Shown here: piece by piece, positions 9,797 to 17,894 of the stretch
Numbering within the stretch: the first letter of the stretch is position 1
Layout: each line of letters opens with the position of its first letter
Source of the DNA: Gemmatimonadota bacterium
GTDB lineage: Bacteria; Gemmatimonadota; Gemmatimonadetes; Gemmatimonadales; Gemmatimonadaceae
DNA length: 64,000 nucleotides
Assembly (NCBI GenBank): GCA_016191225.1
Contig: JACPPC010000007.1
Coordinates: 124,001-188,000 of the forward strand
Reading direction: 5' to 3'
Translations under genes and position numbers: made by a program
Notes under the pieces: generated by a model
Told to the model about the DNA's origin: nothing
The model's input: only the letters and a program-made list of their open reading frames with translations
Databases searched by the model: none

Positions 9797-10138
9797 TCAA
9801 CTCCCTCGGTAGGTCGAGTACCCGAAGGGGCTGAGCAGCAACGGCACGTGATGCGGATCGGCGGGGTCCCGCACGTCGAACGTCACGCTCGCCTCCGGGA
9901 AGAAGCATGGCACCCCGTGCATGCCAAAGTACGGCGCGAGGATGAAGGTCAGCCGGTAGCGCCCCGCCGTCGAGGCGACGTGGGACGACGTGAAGGTCTT
10001 GATGCGGCCGTCGGCGTCCGTCACCCCTTCGCCGACCCGCTGGTAGCCGGCGCCGGCGTCGTGGTCGAGCTGCACCTTGATTCCCGCGGCCGGCAGGCCG
10101 CGGGACAGGTCGAGCACGTGAGTCGAGATCTTCGGCAT
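9797..10138 (-). CDS. uraH: 5-hydroxyisourate hydrolase (transthyretin-like)
   Basis: UraH (113 aa) hydrolyses 5-hydroxyisourate to OHCU. The N-terminal ISTHVLDLSRGLPAAGI and the C-terminal tetrapeptide YRGS are the diagnostic ends of HIU hydrolases and distinguish them from transthyretin. ATG at 10138 gives the usual length without a signal peptide, so the protein is cytoplasmic. It lies 55 nt downstream of uraD, which catalyses the next reaction, in the same orientation. Confidence 0.96.
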   Translation of the reverse strand: MPKISTHVLDLSRGLPAAGIKVQLDHDAGAGYQRVGEGVTDADGRIKTFTSSHVASTAGRYRLTFILAPYFGMHGVPCFFPEASVTFDVRDPADPHHVPLLLSPFGYSTYRGS

Positions 10139-10193
10139 CGCGGGGCGTCGGGTTCGGGAAGGGGGCGGCGCGCGAGCGGGGCGCGGCGGGCGG

Positions 10194-10703
10194 TCAGGCG
10201 TGGGAGAGCAGGTGCAGCAGCCGGAGCCGCATGATGCGCCGAAGCTCCTCGGCCGTCGCCACCTGTTCCGTGGCGTCGTCGTTGTGCAGCCGTTCATTGA
10301 GCGCGTGCAGGATGTCGGCCGACGAGAGGCCGGTGGCGCAAATGATGAACGGGTGGCCGAATCGCTTCTCGTAGCCCGCGTTGGCGGCGGCGAGGAGGGC
10401 GCGGCTCTCGTCGTCGGAGGCGTTGGCGGCCGCCTGTTCTCCCTGCGACCAGGCCTGGGCGCGCGCGCCGGTCTTCGCGGCCGTGGCCGCCGACCCGATG
10501 CGCGGGTGATGTGCGATCACGGTGCGCTGCGCCGCCTGGCCGATCGCGCGCCAGCACTCCTCCGCGTCGCGCAGCACCGACTGGCCGTCGGCCCATGGGC
10601 GGCGGGCGAGCATGCGCGACACCCACGCCGGCGAGCCGCAGACCGCCGTGAGGGCATCGCTCGCCTCGGCGGTGCCGAGGGCGTTGAGCTCGCCGACGGT
10701 CAC
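10194..10703 (-). CDS. uraD: 2-oxo-4-hydroxy-4-carboxy-5-ureidoimidazoline (OHCU) decarboxylase
   Basis: UraD (169 aa) converts OHCU to (S)-allantoin. Family motifs are present: AHHPRIG with the catalytic histidine region, and YEKRFGHPFIICATG near the middle. The GTG start at 10703 overlaps the allantoicase stop by GTGA. Downstream is uraH, so the two enzymes acting after urate oxidation are co-transcribed. No fusion with UraH is present, unlike in some bacteria. Confidence 0.95.
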   Translation of the reverse strand: MTVGELNALGTAEASDALTAVCGSPAWVSRMLARRPWADGQSVLRDAEECWRAIGQAAQRTVIAHHPRIGSAATAAKTGARAQAWSQGEQAAANASDDESRALLAAANAGYEKRFGHPFIICATGLSSADILHALNERLHNDDATEQVATAEELRRIMRLRLLHLLSHA

Positions 10704-11689
10704 GCGGCCGTGCCGAAGAGCCGCAGGCGCGCCACGCCGCCGTCGGGATAGATGCTGAGGCGCACGTGGGTGGCCGTGGCGCCGGCGGGGGCGCCCCACT
10801 GGTGTCGGGCGTGCGGCTGCACGCGCGTGGCGGGGACGAGTTCGCGCCAGGCGGTGCTCGCCACGAGCTGTTCGGGGGTGGCGCGCGGCAGGTCGCACCA
10901 CTCGAGCATCACGCTGCCGGGGGCGTTCCCCCTGAAGTGGTCGGTGTCGAGTTCCACCCGGCCGAGCGTGGCGCGGGCGCCGAGCCGCACGATCGTCCAG
11001 TCGTTGCCCGGCCCGCGTCGCCGCTTCGTCTCCCACCCGTCGCCCATGTGGGTGGAGCGGCCGGGAAGGATCAGGTTCTGCCGGTGGCCGAAGAACATGT
11101 CGCTGCACACTTCCACGAAGCCGCCGTTCTCCATCGCCGCGAAGTCGAGCTCGCGCACGGCGCGCTCGAGCGCGGGGTCGAGGGTGACCTGGCCATGCAC
11201 CCGAAGGCGCGCGACACCACCGTCGGGGTAGATGCGGAGACGCAGGTGCGTGACTCGCCCCGGGTGCGACACGGGAAAGGCATTCTTCGCGTCGCCCGCG
11301 AGCGGGGCGCGCGGCACGAGGGTCACCCAGCGGATCCGGGCGTCGGTGTCGAGGAGCACCGGGTCGGGGACACCGGCCACATCGCACCCTTCCACTTGCG
11401 CCTCGTCGGGGTAGTTGCCGCGGAAGAACGCCGTGTCGATCACCACGCCGTGCACCACGCCGGGGGCGCCAAGCCTGACGAGGCACCAGTCGTGGCCCGG
11501 CTCGCGGCGGCGCCGCGTCTCCCAGCCGTCCATCCACTTGCCGCGCTCGGTGTAGGCCCCCTCGCGCCACTCGGCGGGCGAGGGCTTGAGCAACGCCTCC
11601 TTGGGCGCGAAGAATTCGTCGTTGGCCCAGAGCACGGAGGCGCCGAGCCGTTCGGAGGCGAGGTCGATCAGGTCGGTGAAGTCAGGCAT
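10700..11689 (-). CDS. alc: Allantoicase
   Basis: Allantoicase (329 aa) splits allantoate into ureidoglycolate and urea. The protein has two similar halves, as expected. Each carries a DGWETRRRR/DGWETKRRR stretch, a nearby GHDW.LVRLG/GNDW.IVRLG block, and an RLRIYPDGGVARLR/RLSIYPDGGVARLR strand. ATG at 11689 gives the normal length. It overlaps uraD downstream (GTGA). Between it and the upstream allantoinase gene lies a 339-nt repeat-filled gap, so the two may be separate transcription units. Confidence 0.96.
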   Translation of the reverse strand: MPDFTDLIDLASERLGASVLWANDEFFAPKEALLKPSPAEWREGAYTERGKWMDGWETRRRREPGHDWCLVRLGAPGVVHGVVIDTAFFRGNYPDEAQVEGCDVAGVPDPVLLDTDARIRWVTLVPRAPLAGDAKNAFPVSHPGRVTHLRLRIYPDGGVARLRVHGQVTLDPALERAVRELDFAAMENGGFVEVCSDMFFGHRQNLILPGRSTHMGDGWETKRRRGPGNDWTIVRLGARATLGRVELDTDHFRGNAPGSVMLEWCDLPRATPEQLVASTAWRELVPATRVQPHARHQWGAPAGATATHVRLSIYPDGGVARLRLFGTAA

Positions 11690-11719
11690 CGAGTGCGGGA
11701 GATGTGGATCGAGGAAGGT

Positions 11720-12004
11720 GAGGACGGCGCAACCACCGAGTCACCGAGTGGCACGGAGGTGCACGGAGGTGCACGGAGGCGCACGGGGGTGCACGGGGGT
11801 GCACGGGGGTGCACGGGGGTGCACGGGGGTGCACGGAGGAACCGGCGTCAAGGGCAACGGCAACGAATCATCGGGAACAGCTCGCGCGCGCGGAGATCCG
11901 TGTGCTCCGGCCAGTGCGTGCCCACAGGCCCGCAAGAAGAGGTCGCCTCGTCCGAGGTGCATCTCCGTGGAAGTGCTCCATGCCTCCATGGTTGCGCCGT
12001 CCTC
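11720..12004. repeat. Inverted-repeat-bounded element with internal 10-bp tandem array (family A)
   Basis: The 339-nt gap between allantoicase and allantoinase holds no gene. It contains a 285-bp element bounded by a perfect 16-bp inverted repeat, GAGGACGGCGCAACCA (11720-11735 and reversed at 11989-12004). Inside, 11751-11839 consists of nine tandem units of GCACGGAGGT / GCACGGGGGT. There is no ORF for a transposase, so it resembles a MITE or REP-like unit rather than an insertion sequence. Confidence 0.75.
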
Positions 12005-12028
12005 ATTGTCCTCTCCGTTCTGTCGTCG

Positions 12029-13375
12029 TCATCCTCTCCTGAGCAACTCCCCGCGCGGCTCGCCCATGATTCTCCCTTCTCCATAGATGAGGCTCCCCCG
12101 AAGGTACGTCGCCTCGACCACCCCGGGGAGAGTCGCGCCCACGTACGGCGAGACGGGGTGCCGCTGCAGCAGGTCCCCCGCCGCGACCGTGTGCTCGCCG
12201 TCCGGGTTCCAGAGCACGAGATCCGCGTCGAAGCCCGGCGCGATCGCCCCCTTTCGCCCCCAGAGGCCGGCGAGGCGCGCCGGCTGCTCGCTCATCCAGC
12301 CGGCGAGCCGCTCCACCGGCGCCCCGCGTGCGCGAGCGCCGTTCCAGACGATGGCGAGCCCGTGCTGGAGCGACGCGATCCCGCCCCAGGCCTCCGCGAA
12401 CGAACCGGTGTCGAGCCGCTTGAGCGCCGGCGGGCAGGGGGAGTGGTCCGACACGACCATCTGCACCGAGCCGCCGAGGAGGGCGCGCCAGAGGGCATCG
12501 CGATGCCGCGCCTCGCGAACCGGGGGAGCGCACTTGTGGTCGGTCGCGCCATCCGCGATCCCCTCGGCGGCGAAGTGGAGGTAGTGCGGGCAGGTCTCGA
12601 CCGACACCGGCGTGTCGGTCGCGCGGGCGGCAGCGAGCAGCGGGATGGCGTCGGAACTCGCGACGTGCACGATGTGCACGCGGGCGCCGAACTCGTGCGA
12701 CAGGCGCAGCACGAGCGCGATCGCCTCGTGCTCGGCGGCCGTGGGACGGGTGGCGAGGTACTGCGCATAGCTGCGCGGGTCGGTCATGGGCGGCGCGGCG
12801 CCGAGCTGTGCCGGCGACTCGGCGTGCACCATGAGCGTGGCGCCGAGGCCGGCGAGCAGGGGAACCGCGGCGCGCAGGTCGGGCTCGGTCACGTGGCCGA
12901 ACTCGGCCACGCCACTCGGGACCATGAAGCACTTGAAGGCGAACACGCCCGCGTCCCACAGCGGCCGCAGGTCGCCGGTGTTGCCGGGCACGACGCCCCC
13001 CAGGAAGCCGACGTCGACCGCGCACTGCCCCGCCGCCGCGGCGCGCTTGGCCTCGAGGGCCGTCACGGAAGTCGTGGCCGGAATGCTGTTGAGCGGCATG
13101 TCGAGCAGGGTGGTGACGCCGCCGGCGGCCGCGGCCCGGGTGGCGGTCGCGAATCCCTCCCAGTCGGTGCGGCCGGGCTCGTTGATGTGCACATGGGTAT
13201 CCACCAGGCCGGGGAGCACGACGGCGTCGCCGGCATCGACCTCGCGCCGACCCCGGGCCGGCTCGCCCGGCGGGGCCAGCTCCGCGATGCGCCCGTTTTC
13301 GACGACGATCGTTCCCGCGCGTGGCGGCGAGCCCGGCGTCACGATCCGGCGCGCCCGCAGCAGGAAGCTCGTCAT
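12029..13375 (-). CDS. allB: Allantoinase
   Basis: This 448-aa member of the cyclic amidohydrolase family opens allantoin to allantoate. Metal-binding motifs are in order: DTHVHINEPGRTDWEGF near residue 60, FKCFM with the lysine expected to be carboxylated, MVHAES, HIVHVAS and SDHSPCPP. The VETCPHYL block distinguishes allantoinase-type proteins from dihydroorotase reasonably well. The ATG overlaps the stop of the xanthine dehydrogenase FAD subunit (TGATG), so it is the last gene of that operon. Context with allantoicase supports allantoinase over hydantoinase. Confidence 0.94.
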   Translation of the reverse strand: MTSFLLRARRIVTPGSPPRAGTIVVENGRIAELAPPGEPARGRREVDAGDAVVLPGLVDTHVHINEPGRTDWEGFATATRAAAAGGVTTLLDMPLNSIPATTSVTALEAKRAAAAGQCAVDVGFLGGVVPGNTGDLRPLWDAGVFAFKCFMVPSGVAEFGHVTEPDLRAAVPLLAGLGATLMVHAESPAQLGAAPPMTDPRSYAQYLATRPTAAEHEAIALVLRLSHEFGARVHIVHVASSDAIPLLAAARATDTPVSVETCPHYLHFAAEGIADGATDHKCAPPVREARHRDALWRALLGGSVQMVVSDHSPCPPALKRLDTGSFAEAWGGIASLQHGLAIVWNGARARGAPVERLAGWMSEQPARLAGLWGRKGAIAPGFDADLVLWNPDGEHTVAAGDLLQRHPVSPYVGATLPGVVEATYLRGSLIYGEGRIMGEPRGELLRRG

Positions 13376-14220
13376 CAGTCGGACTTGAGCACGGTGACGG
13401 CGGTGTCGCGCCAGTAGGCCCGCAACAGGTTGCCGGCCACGGCGAGGCGGTACTCGGCCGTCGAGCGGATGTCGTCGATGGGCGTGATCTCGCCGGAGAG
13501 GATGCGCACGGCCTCGTCGATCGAGGCGCCCCCCGCAAGGGCGGCCTCGGCGCGCGGCAGCCGCACCACGGTGGCCGCCACGCTGCCGAGCGCGAGCCGG
13601 GGCCGCGACGAGCGGACGCCGGCCATCATGACCTTGGAGATGGCCTGGGCGGCGCGCGTGCCGACCTTGCGGAACCACTGCTTGCCCTCCACCGGGGGAA
13701 ACTCGAGGGCGACGATCAGCTCATCGGGGTGCCTCACGCTGGCCCGGTAGCCGGTGTAGAACGACGTGAACGGCACGCGCCGCTCGCCGTCGGCCGCGCT
13801 TCGCAGGACGACCACCGCCTCGGCGACGGCGAGCACCGGCAGGGTGTCACCGGCAGGCGAGGCGTTGGCGACGTTGCCGCCCAGGGTGCCGCGATTCTGG
13901 ATCTGGGCGCCTCCCACCTCGCGCGCCGCCGCGACGAGCATCGGGAGCTGCTGCCGCACGAGGCGGCTCTTGATGATCGCGGTGTAGGTGGCGAGGGCCC
14001 CGATGGACAGGACGCCGTCCTTCTCGGCGATCCGGGCGAGCCCGCCCAGTGGCGTCAGGTCGAGGTAGTGGGTGCCCGGCGGGGTCCCCGCATTCAGCGC
14101 GACGAAGACGTCGGTGCAGCCGGCGAGGGGCACGGTGGCCGGCTCCTCGCGCATCACGCGCAGCGCGTCGGTGAGCGAGCGCGGGCGATGCAGGTGAAAG
14201 GCCGAGAGGGCGGTCCTCAC
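13375..14220 (-). CDS. Xanthine dehydrogenase family, FAD-binding subunit
   Basis: This 281-aa subunit passes electrons from the iron-sulphur subunit to NAD or another acceptor. AGCTDVFVALN and VGGAQIQNRGTLGGNVANASPAGD are the two FAD-binding loops of the CoxM/XdhB family. The GTG start at 14220 overlaps the 2Fe-2S subunit stop (GTGA) and its end overlaps allB (TGATG). The order molybdenum, 2Fe-2S, FAD subunit, allantoinase suggests one coupled unit taking hypoxanthine/xanthine to allantoate, except for the urate oxidation step. Confidence 0.93.
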   Translation of the reverse strand: MRTALSAFHLHRPRSLTDALRVMREEPATVPLAGCTDVFVALNAGTPPGTHYLDLTPLGGLARIAEKDGVLSIGALATYTAIIKSRLVRQQLPMLVAAAREVGGAQIQNRGTLGGNVANASPAGDTLPVLAVAEAVVVLRSAADGERRVPFTSFYTGYRASVRHPDELIVALEFPPVEGKQWFRKVGTRAAQAISKVMMAGVRSSRPRLALGSVAATVVRLPRAEAALAGGASIDEAVRILSGEITPIDDIRSTAEYRLAVAGNLLRAYWRDTAVTVLKSD

Positions 14221-14660
14221 GTGGGCGCCTGCTCCCCCCAGGCGGACCGAATGGCGCGGTAGATCGCCTCGTAGCCGGTGCAGCGGCAGAGGTTGCCGGC
14301 GAGGGCGTCCTTGACCTTGGCGAGCGAGGGCTTGGGGCCGAGGGGCAGCGCGGCCATGATCATCCCCGGGGTGCAGATGCCGCACTGCGCGCCGACCTCG
14401 CGCATGAAGGCCACCTGCAGGGGGTGGTTGCCGCCCAGTCCCTCGATCGTGGTGATCGACGCGCCCGCGGCCTGCGCGAACGGCACGAGGCAGCTGGCCA
14501 CGGCCACGCCGTCCACGAGCACGGTGCAGGCGCCGCACTCCCCCTCCCCGCATCCTTCCTTGGTGCCGGTGAGCGAGCAGTCCTCGCGCAGCACGTCGAG
14601 CAGGCGCTTCATGGGCGGCGCGTCGACCTCGACCGGCGTCCCGTTCACGGTGAGCCGCAT
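14217..14660 (-). CDS. Xanthine dehydrogenase family, 2Fe-2S subunit
   Basis: This 147-aa small subunit carries both expected iron-sulphur motifs. The plant-ferredoxin-like cluster is GCGEGECGACTVLVDG with a later Cys (VASCLV). The second, alpha-helical cluster is CGICTPGM with LCRCTGY. The ATG overlaps the stop of the molybdenum subunit (TGATG), and the end overlaps the FAD subunit start (GTGA). The length is normal for the CoxS/XdhC group of small subunits. Confidence 0.95.
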   Translation of the reverse strand: MRLTVNGTPVEVDAPPMKRLLDVLREDCSLTGTKEGCGEGECGACTVLVDGVAVASCLVPFAQAAGASITTIEGLGGNHPLQVAFMREVGAQCGICTPGMIMAALPLGPKPSLAKVKDALAGNLCRCTGYEAIYRAIRSAWGEQAPT

Positions 14661-16789
14661 CAGCCGGCCCTCGCCGGGGGCGGCGGGTCGAGCGGCGGCG
14701 ACGCGTGCAGCACCTCCGGGAGGGCCGGAATCGAGCGCACGTCGAGCCCGGCGTGGCGAATCGCGTTCACGATCGCCGGCGCCGGCCCGTCGATCGGCAG
14801 CTCGCCCAGCCCCTTGGCGCCGAAGGGGCCGCCGCCGAACGGGTTCTCGAGCATGATCACGTCCATGGGGGGCGTGTCGAGGGTGGTGGGGATGATGTAG
14901 TTGGTGAGCTGCGCGTTGTGCATCGCGCCGTCCTTGAGCACCACGTGCTCCATCAGTGCCCAGCCGATGCCCTGCGCCGAGCCGCCCTCGATCTGGCCGC
15001 GGGCCATCGCCGGGTGGATCGGCCGCCCGAACTCCTGCACCGCGGTGAACTTCACCACCCGCGCCGCGTAGGTCACCGGGTCGACGCTCACCTCGGCCAC
15101 GTCGCAGCCCCAGGCGAAGGTGGCATAGGCGTCGCCGCGGTAGGTCGCGTCGTCCCACTGGCGCGTGGCGGCGGCCTCGTACCGCTGCTCGAGGCGCAGC
15201 GGCCCGCGGTTGGCGTGCCAGGCGCTCGGCGACATGCCGCCGAGCCGCGCCCGCATGGCGATCGCGCACTTCTCGAGCAGCCCCCCCACCACCATGCAGG
15301 TGCGCGAGGCGACCGTGGGGCCGCTGTCGGGGACCTTCGACGTGTCGGGCTGCGCGACCTCGACCTGCTCGTACGGCACGCCCAGCGCGTCGGCCACGAT
15401 CTGGGCGAGCATGGTGCGCGTGCCCTGCCCGATCTCGGTGTTCGCGACGAGGATGCGCGCGCCGGTCGCGGTGGTCTCGAGCGCCACGGTCGAGGCGAGC
15501 ATCACCTCGCCGCTGCCGGTGAACCCCGAGCCATGGTAGAAGAGGGCGAGGCCGATGCCGGCGCCGGTGCCCTTGAGCGAGACGCGCTTGCGGTTGTAGC
15601 CCGACTTCTTGACGGCCGCGCGGAGCACCGCAACGGCGCTCGTGTCATCGCCGAGCTTCTGCCCGGTGGCTGTGGTGTCGCCGGGCTTGAGGGCGTTCTT
15701 GAGCCGCAGCTTGACCGGGTCCACGCCGAGCCGTTCCGCCACGCGGTCCATGTGCACCTCCATGGCAAACTGCGTTTGCGGCGCGCCGAAGCCGCGAAAG
15801 GCGCCATTGGGCGGCGTGTGGGTCATCGTGGCGCGGCCCCGGATGCGCGTGTTGGCGCAGCGGTACGGCCCGGCGGCGTGGATCACCCCCCGCGACAGGA
15901 CGACAGGCGAGAGGGTGCAGTAGGCGCCTCCATCCATCACGACGTCGACATCCATGGCCACCAGGCGGCCATCGCGCGTGAGGCCGGTGCGGTGCCGCAC
16001 CACGCACGGATGGCGCTTGGTGGTGGCCCACATGTCCTCCTCGCGGTCGTACACGATCTTGACGGGGCGGCCACTCTTGAGCGCGAGCAGGCAGGCGTGG
16101 GCGGCGATCACGCTCGGGTATTCCTCCTTGCCGCCGAAGCCGCCCCCGGTCTCCGTTTGCACGACCCGCACGTTCGCCACCGCGGCGCCAAGGACCGGCT
16201 TGAGCGCCTTGAGCACGTAGAACGGGCACTGCAGCGATCCGTAGAGCGCGATGCCGCCGGCCTCGGGCACGGCGATCACCCCGTTGGGCTCGAGGTACAC
16301 GTGCTCCTGCGACCCGGTGCGATAGGTCCCCTCGACGAGCACCTCGGCCTTCGCGAAGCCCTTGTCGAGGCTTCCCTTCTCGATCAGGATCTCCTTGAAC
16401 GTCGTGGGGCTGGCCTCGGGGTCGGTCACCACGGGGAGCGGCTCGTAGTCGACGTGCACCGTGGCCCCGCGCAGGGCCTCGCGGTCCTCGTGCGCGAGGA
16501 GGAGGATCGGCTCGGCGACGTGCCGCACCTCGCCCGCCGCGAGGCAGGGCTGGTCGTGCTCGATCAGCGCGATGTGATTCGAGCCCGGGATGTCGCGGTG
16601 GTCGACCACGGTGAATCCCGCCGGGTCGAAGTCGAGCCGCACGCCGGTGATGCGGGCATGCGCGACAGTGGAGCGGATCGTCCGCCCGTGCAGCGTTCCC
16701 GGAAAGGTGAGGTCGTCGGCGTACTTCGCCTCGCCGGTGGCCTTGCCGAGTCCTTCCTTGCGCGCGACGCTCTGCCCGACGGCGGTCAT
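14660..16789 (-). CDS. Xanthine dehydrogenase family, molybdopterin-binding subunit
   Basis: This 709-aa catalytic subunit binds the molybdenum cofactor. The visible motifs are [35 protein letters not shown] and the terminal [12 protein letters not shown] with the base-catalyst glutamate. ATG at 16789 is chosen because homologous sequence begins there ([23 protein letters not shown]) and GGAG lies about 10 nt upstream. Substrate specificity within this family (xanthine, aldehydes, nicotinate) is not decided by these motifs; xanthine is inferred from the allantoin-pathway genes coupled to it. Confidence 0.93.
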   Translation of the reverse strand: MTAVGQSVARKEGLGKATGEAKYADDLTFPGTLHGRTIRSTVAHARITGVRLDFDPAGFTVVDHRDIPGSNHIALIEHDQPCLAAGEVRHVAEPILLLAHEDREALRGATVHVDYEPLPVVTDPEASPTTFKEILIEKGSLDKGFAKAEVLVEGTYRTGSQEHVYLEPNGVIAVPEAGGIALYGSLQCPFYVLKALKPVLGAAVANVRVVQTETGGGFGGKEEYPSVIAAHACLLALKSGRPVKIVYDREEDMWATTKRHPCVVRHRTGLTRDGRLVAMDVDVVMDGGAYCTLSPVVLSRGVIHAAGPYRCANTRIRGRATMTHTPPNGAFRGFGAPQTQFAMEVHMDRVAERLGVDPVKLRLKNALKPGDTTATGQKLGDDTSAVAVLRAAVKKSGYNRKRVSLKGTGAGIGLALFYHGSGFTGSGEVMLASTVALETTATGARILVANTEIGQGTRTMLAQIVADALGVPYEQVEVAQPDTSKVPDSGPTVASRTCMVVGGLLEKCAIAMRARLGGMSPSAWHANRGPLRLEQRYEAAATRQWDDATYRGDAYATFAWGCDVAEVSVDPVTYAARVVKFTAVQEFGRPIHPAMARGQIEGGSAQGIGWALMEHVVLKDGAMHNAQLTNYIIPTTLDTPPMDVIMLENPFGGGPFGAKGLGELPIDGPAPAIVNAIRHAGLDVRSIPALPEVLHASPPLDPPPPARAG

Positions 16790-16817
16790 CGACGCGGCGC
16801 TCCGCGTGTGAGTGTCC

Positions 16818-16831
16818 GTCCCCGCGGGGAC
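16818..16831. promoter_or_regulatory. 14-bp perfect palindrome upstream of xanthine dehydrogenase
   Basis: GTCCCCGCGGGGAC lies in the 76-nt gap between trpD and the molybdenum subunit gene, about 29 nt before the latter's start. It could be an operator for a dimeric regulator or a very tight hairpin ending trpD transcription. No T-tract follows on either strand. Confidence 0.35.
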
Positions 16832-16865
16832 AGAATGCGCGAGCGCGGTGCGGTGGGCAAGCGCG

Positions 16866-17894
16866 CTATCCCCCGGTCGCCCGGCGCAGGCGCCGCAGCG
16901 CGGCGAGGCCGCTCCGGTCGTCGATCGCCTTCGTGGCGGCCGCCACACCGGCACCATAGTCCCCGGCCTGCCCCCCCACGTAGAGCGCGGCGGCGGCATT
17001 GAGCACCACCGCGGCCCGCGCCCCCGGCGTGCCTGCGCCGGCGAGCACCGCCTCGATCACGGCCGCGTTGTCGGCCGGCTCGCCACCCGCCAGGTCGGCG
17101 GCGCCGTAGCCGGTGAGGCCGTGCTCCGCCGGGTCGATCGTCCACTCGCGCGTCTTCCCCTTCACGATCTCGATCACCGTCGTGGGCCCGAGCGGCGACA
17201 CCTCGTCGAGCCCCGGCTCGCCATGCACGACCATCGCATGCACGCTGCCGAGGGCGAGCAGGGCGCCGGCGATCAGGGGCAGGCGCGCGACGTCGGCGAC
17301 ACCGACCACCTGCCGCCCCGCCCCGGCGGGATTCGCGAGTGGCCCGACGATGTTCATCACGGTGGGAATCGCCAGCTCGCGGCGGATCGGTCCCACATGC
17401 CGCATCGCGGGATGCATCAGCGGCGCGAACATGAACACGATGCCGGCGTCGCGCAGCGAGCGCTCCATCACCTCGGCGGTGACGTCGATCCGCACGCCGA
17501 GCGCCTCGAGCACGTCGGCCGAGCCGGAGCGCGAGGTGAACGAGCGGTTGCCGTGCTTGGCGATGCGGGCCCCCGCGCCCGCCGCCACGAGCGCGGCGGC
17601 CGTCGAGATGTTGAAGGTCGCCACCGCGCCGCCGCCGGTGCCGCACGTGTCGACCAGCAGGTGGGGGTCGTCGGCCTTGAGCCGCAGCATCGCGTCGCGC
17701 AGGGCCCGGGCGGCGCCGGCGACCTCGTCGGGGTTCTCGCCCTTCACGCGCAGCGCCATCAGCAGGGCCGACACCTGTGCCGCCGTGGCGTCGCCGCGCA
17801 TCACGTCGCCAAAGGCGGCGGCGGCGTCGTCGGCCGAGAGCGATCCCCCGTGGGCCAGGCGCCTGATCGCCGCTGCGAGGGCCTCAGCGGGCAC
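16866..17894 (-). CDS. trpD: Anthranilate phosphoribosyltransferase
   Basis: TrpD (342 aa) joins anthranilate to PRPP. The PRPP-binding VDTCGTGGGAVATFNIST motif, KHGNRSFTSRSGSADVLEALG, FMFAPLMHPAM and NIVGPLANP are all family signatures. A GTG start at 17894 lies 11 nt inside the end of the GAF gene, so it is translated after that gene and not with trpCFBA, which lies about 10 kb away. No trpE or trpG is visible in the window. Confidence 0.96.
   Translation of the reverse strand: MPAEALAAAIRRLAHGGSLSADDAAAAFGDVMRGDATAAQVSALLMALRVKGENPDEVAGAARALRDAMLRLKADDPHLLVDTCGTGGGAVATFNISTAAALVAAGAGARIAKHGNRSFTSRSGSADVLEALGVRIDVTAEVMERSLRDAGIVFMFAPLMHPAMRHVGPIRRELAIPTVMNIVGPLANPAGAGRQVVGVADVARLPLIAGALLALGSVHAMVVHGEPGLDEVSPLGPTTVIEIVKGKTREWTIDPAEHGLTGYGAADLAGGEPADNAAVIEAVLAGAGTPGARAAVVLNAAAALYVGGQAGDYGAGVAAATKAIDDRSGLAALRRLRRATGG

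Noticed and set aside
11751-11839. Possible CRISPR-like array because of regular repeats
   Set aside because: The 10-bp units are directly adjacent with no spacers and no cas genes are nearby; it is a simple tandem array inside a larger inverted-repeat element.
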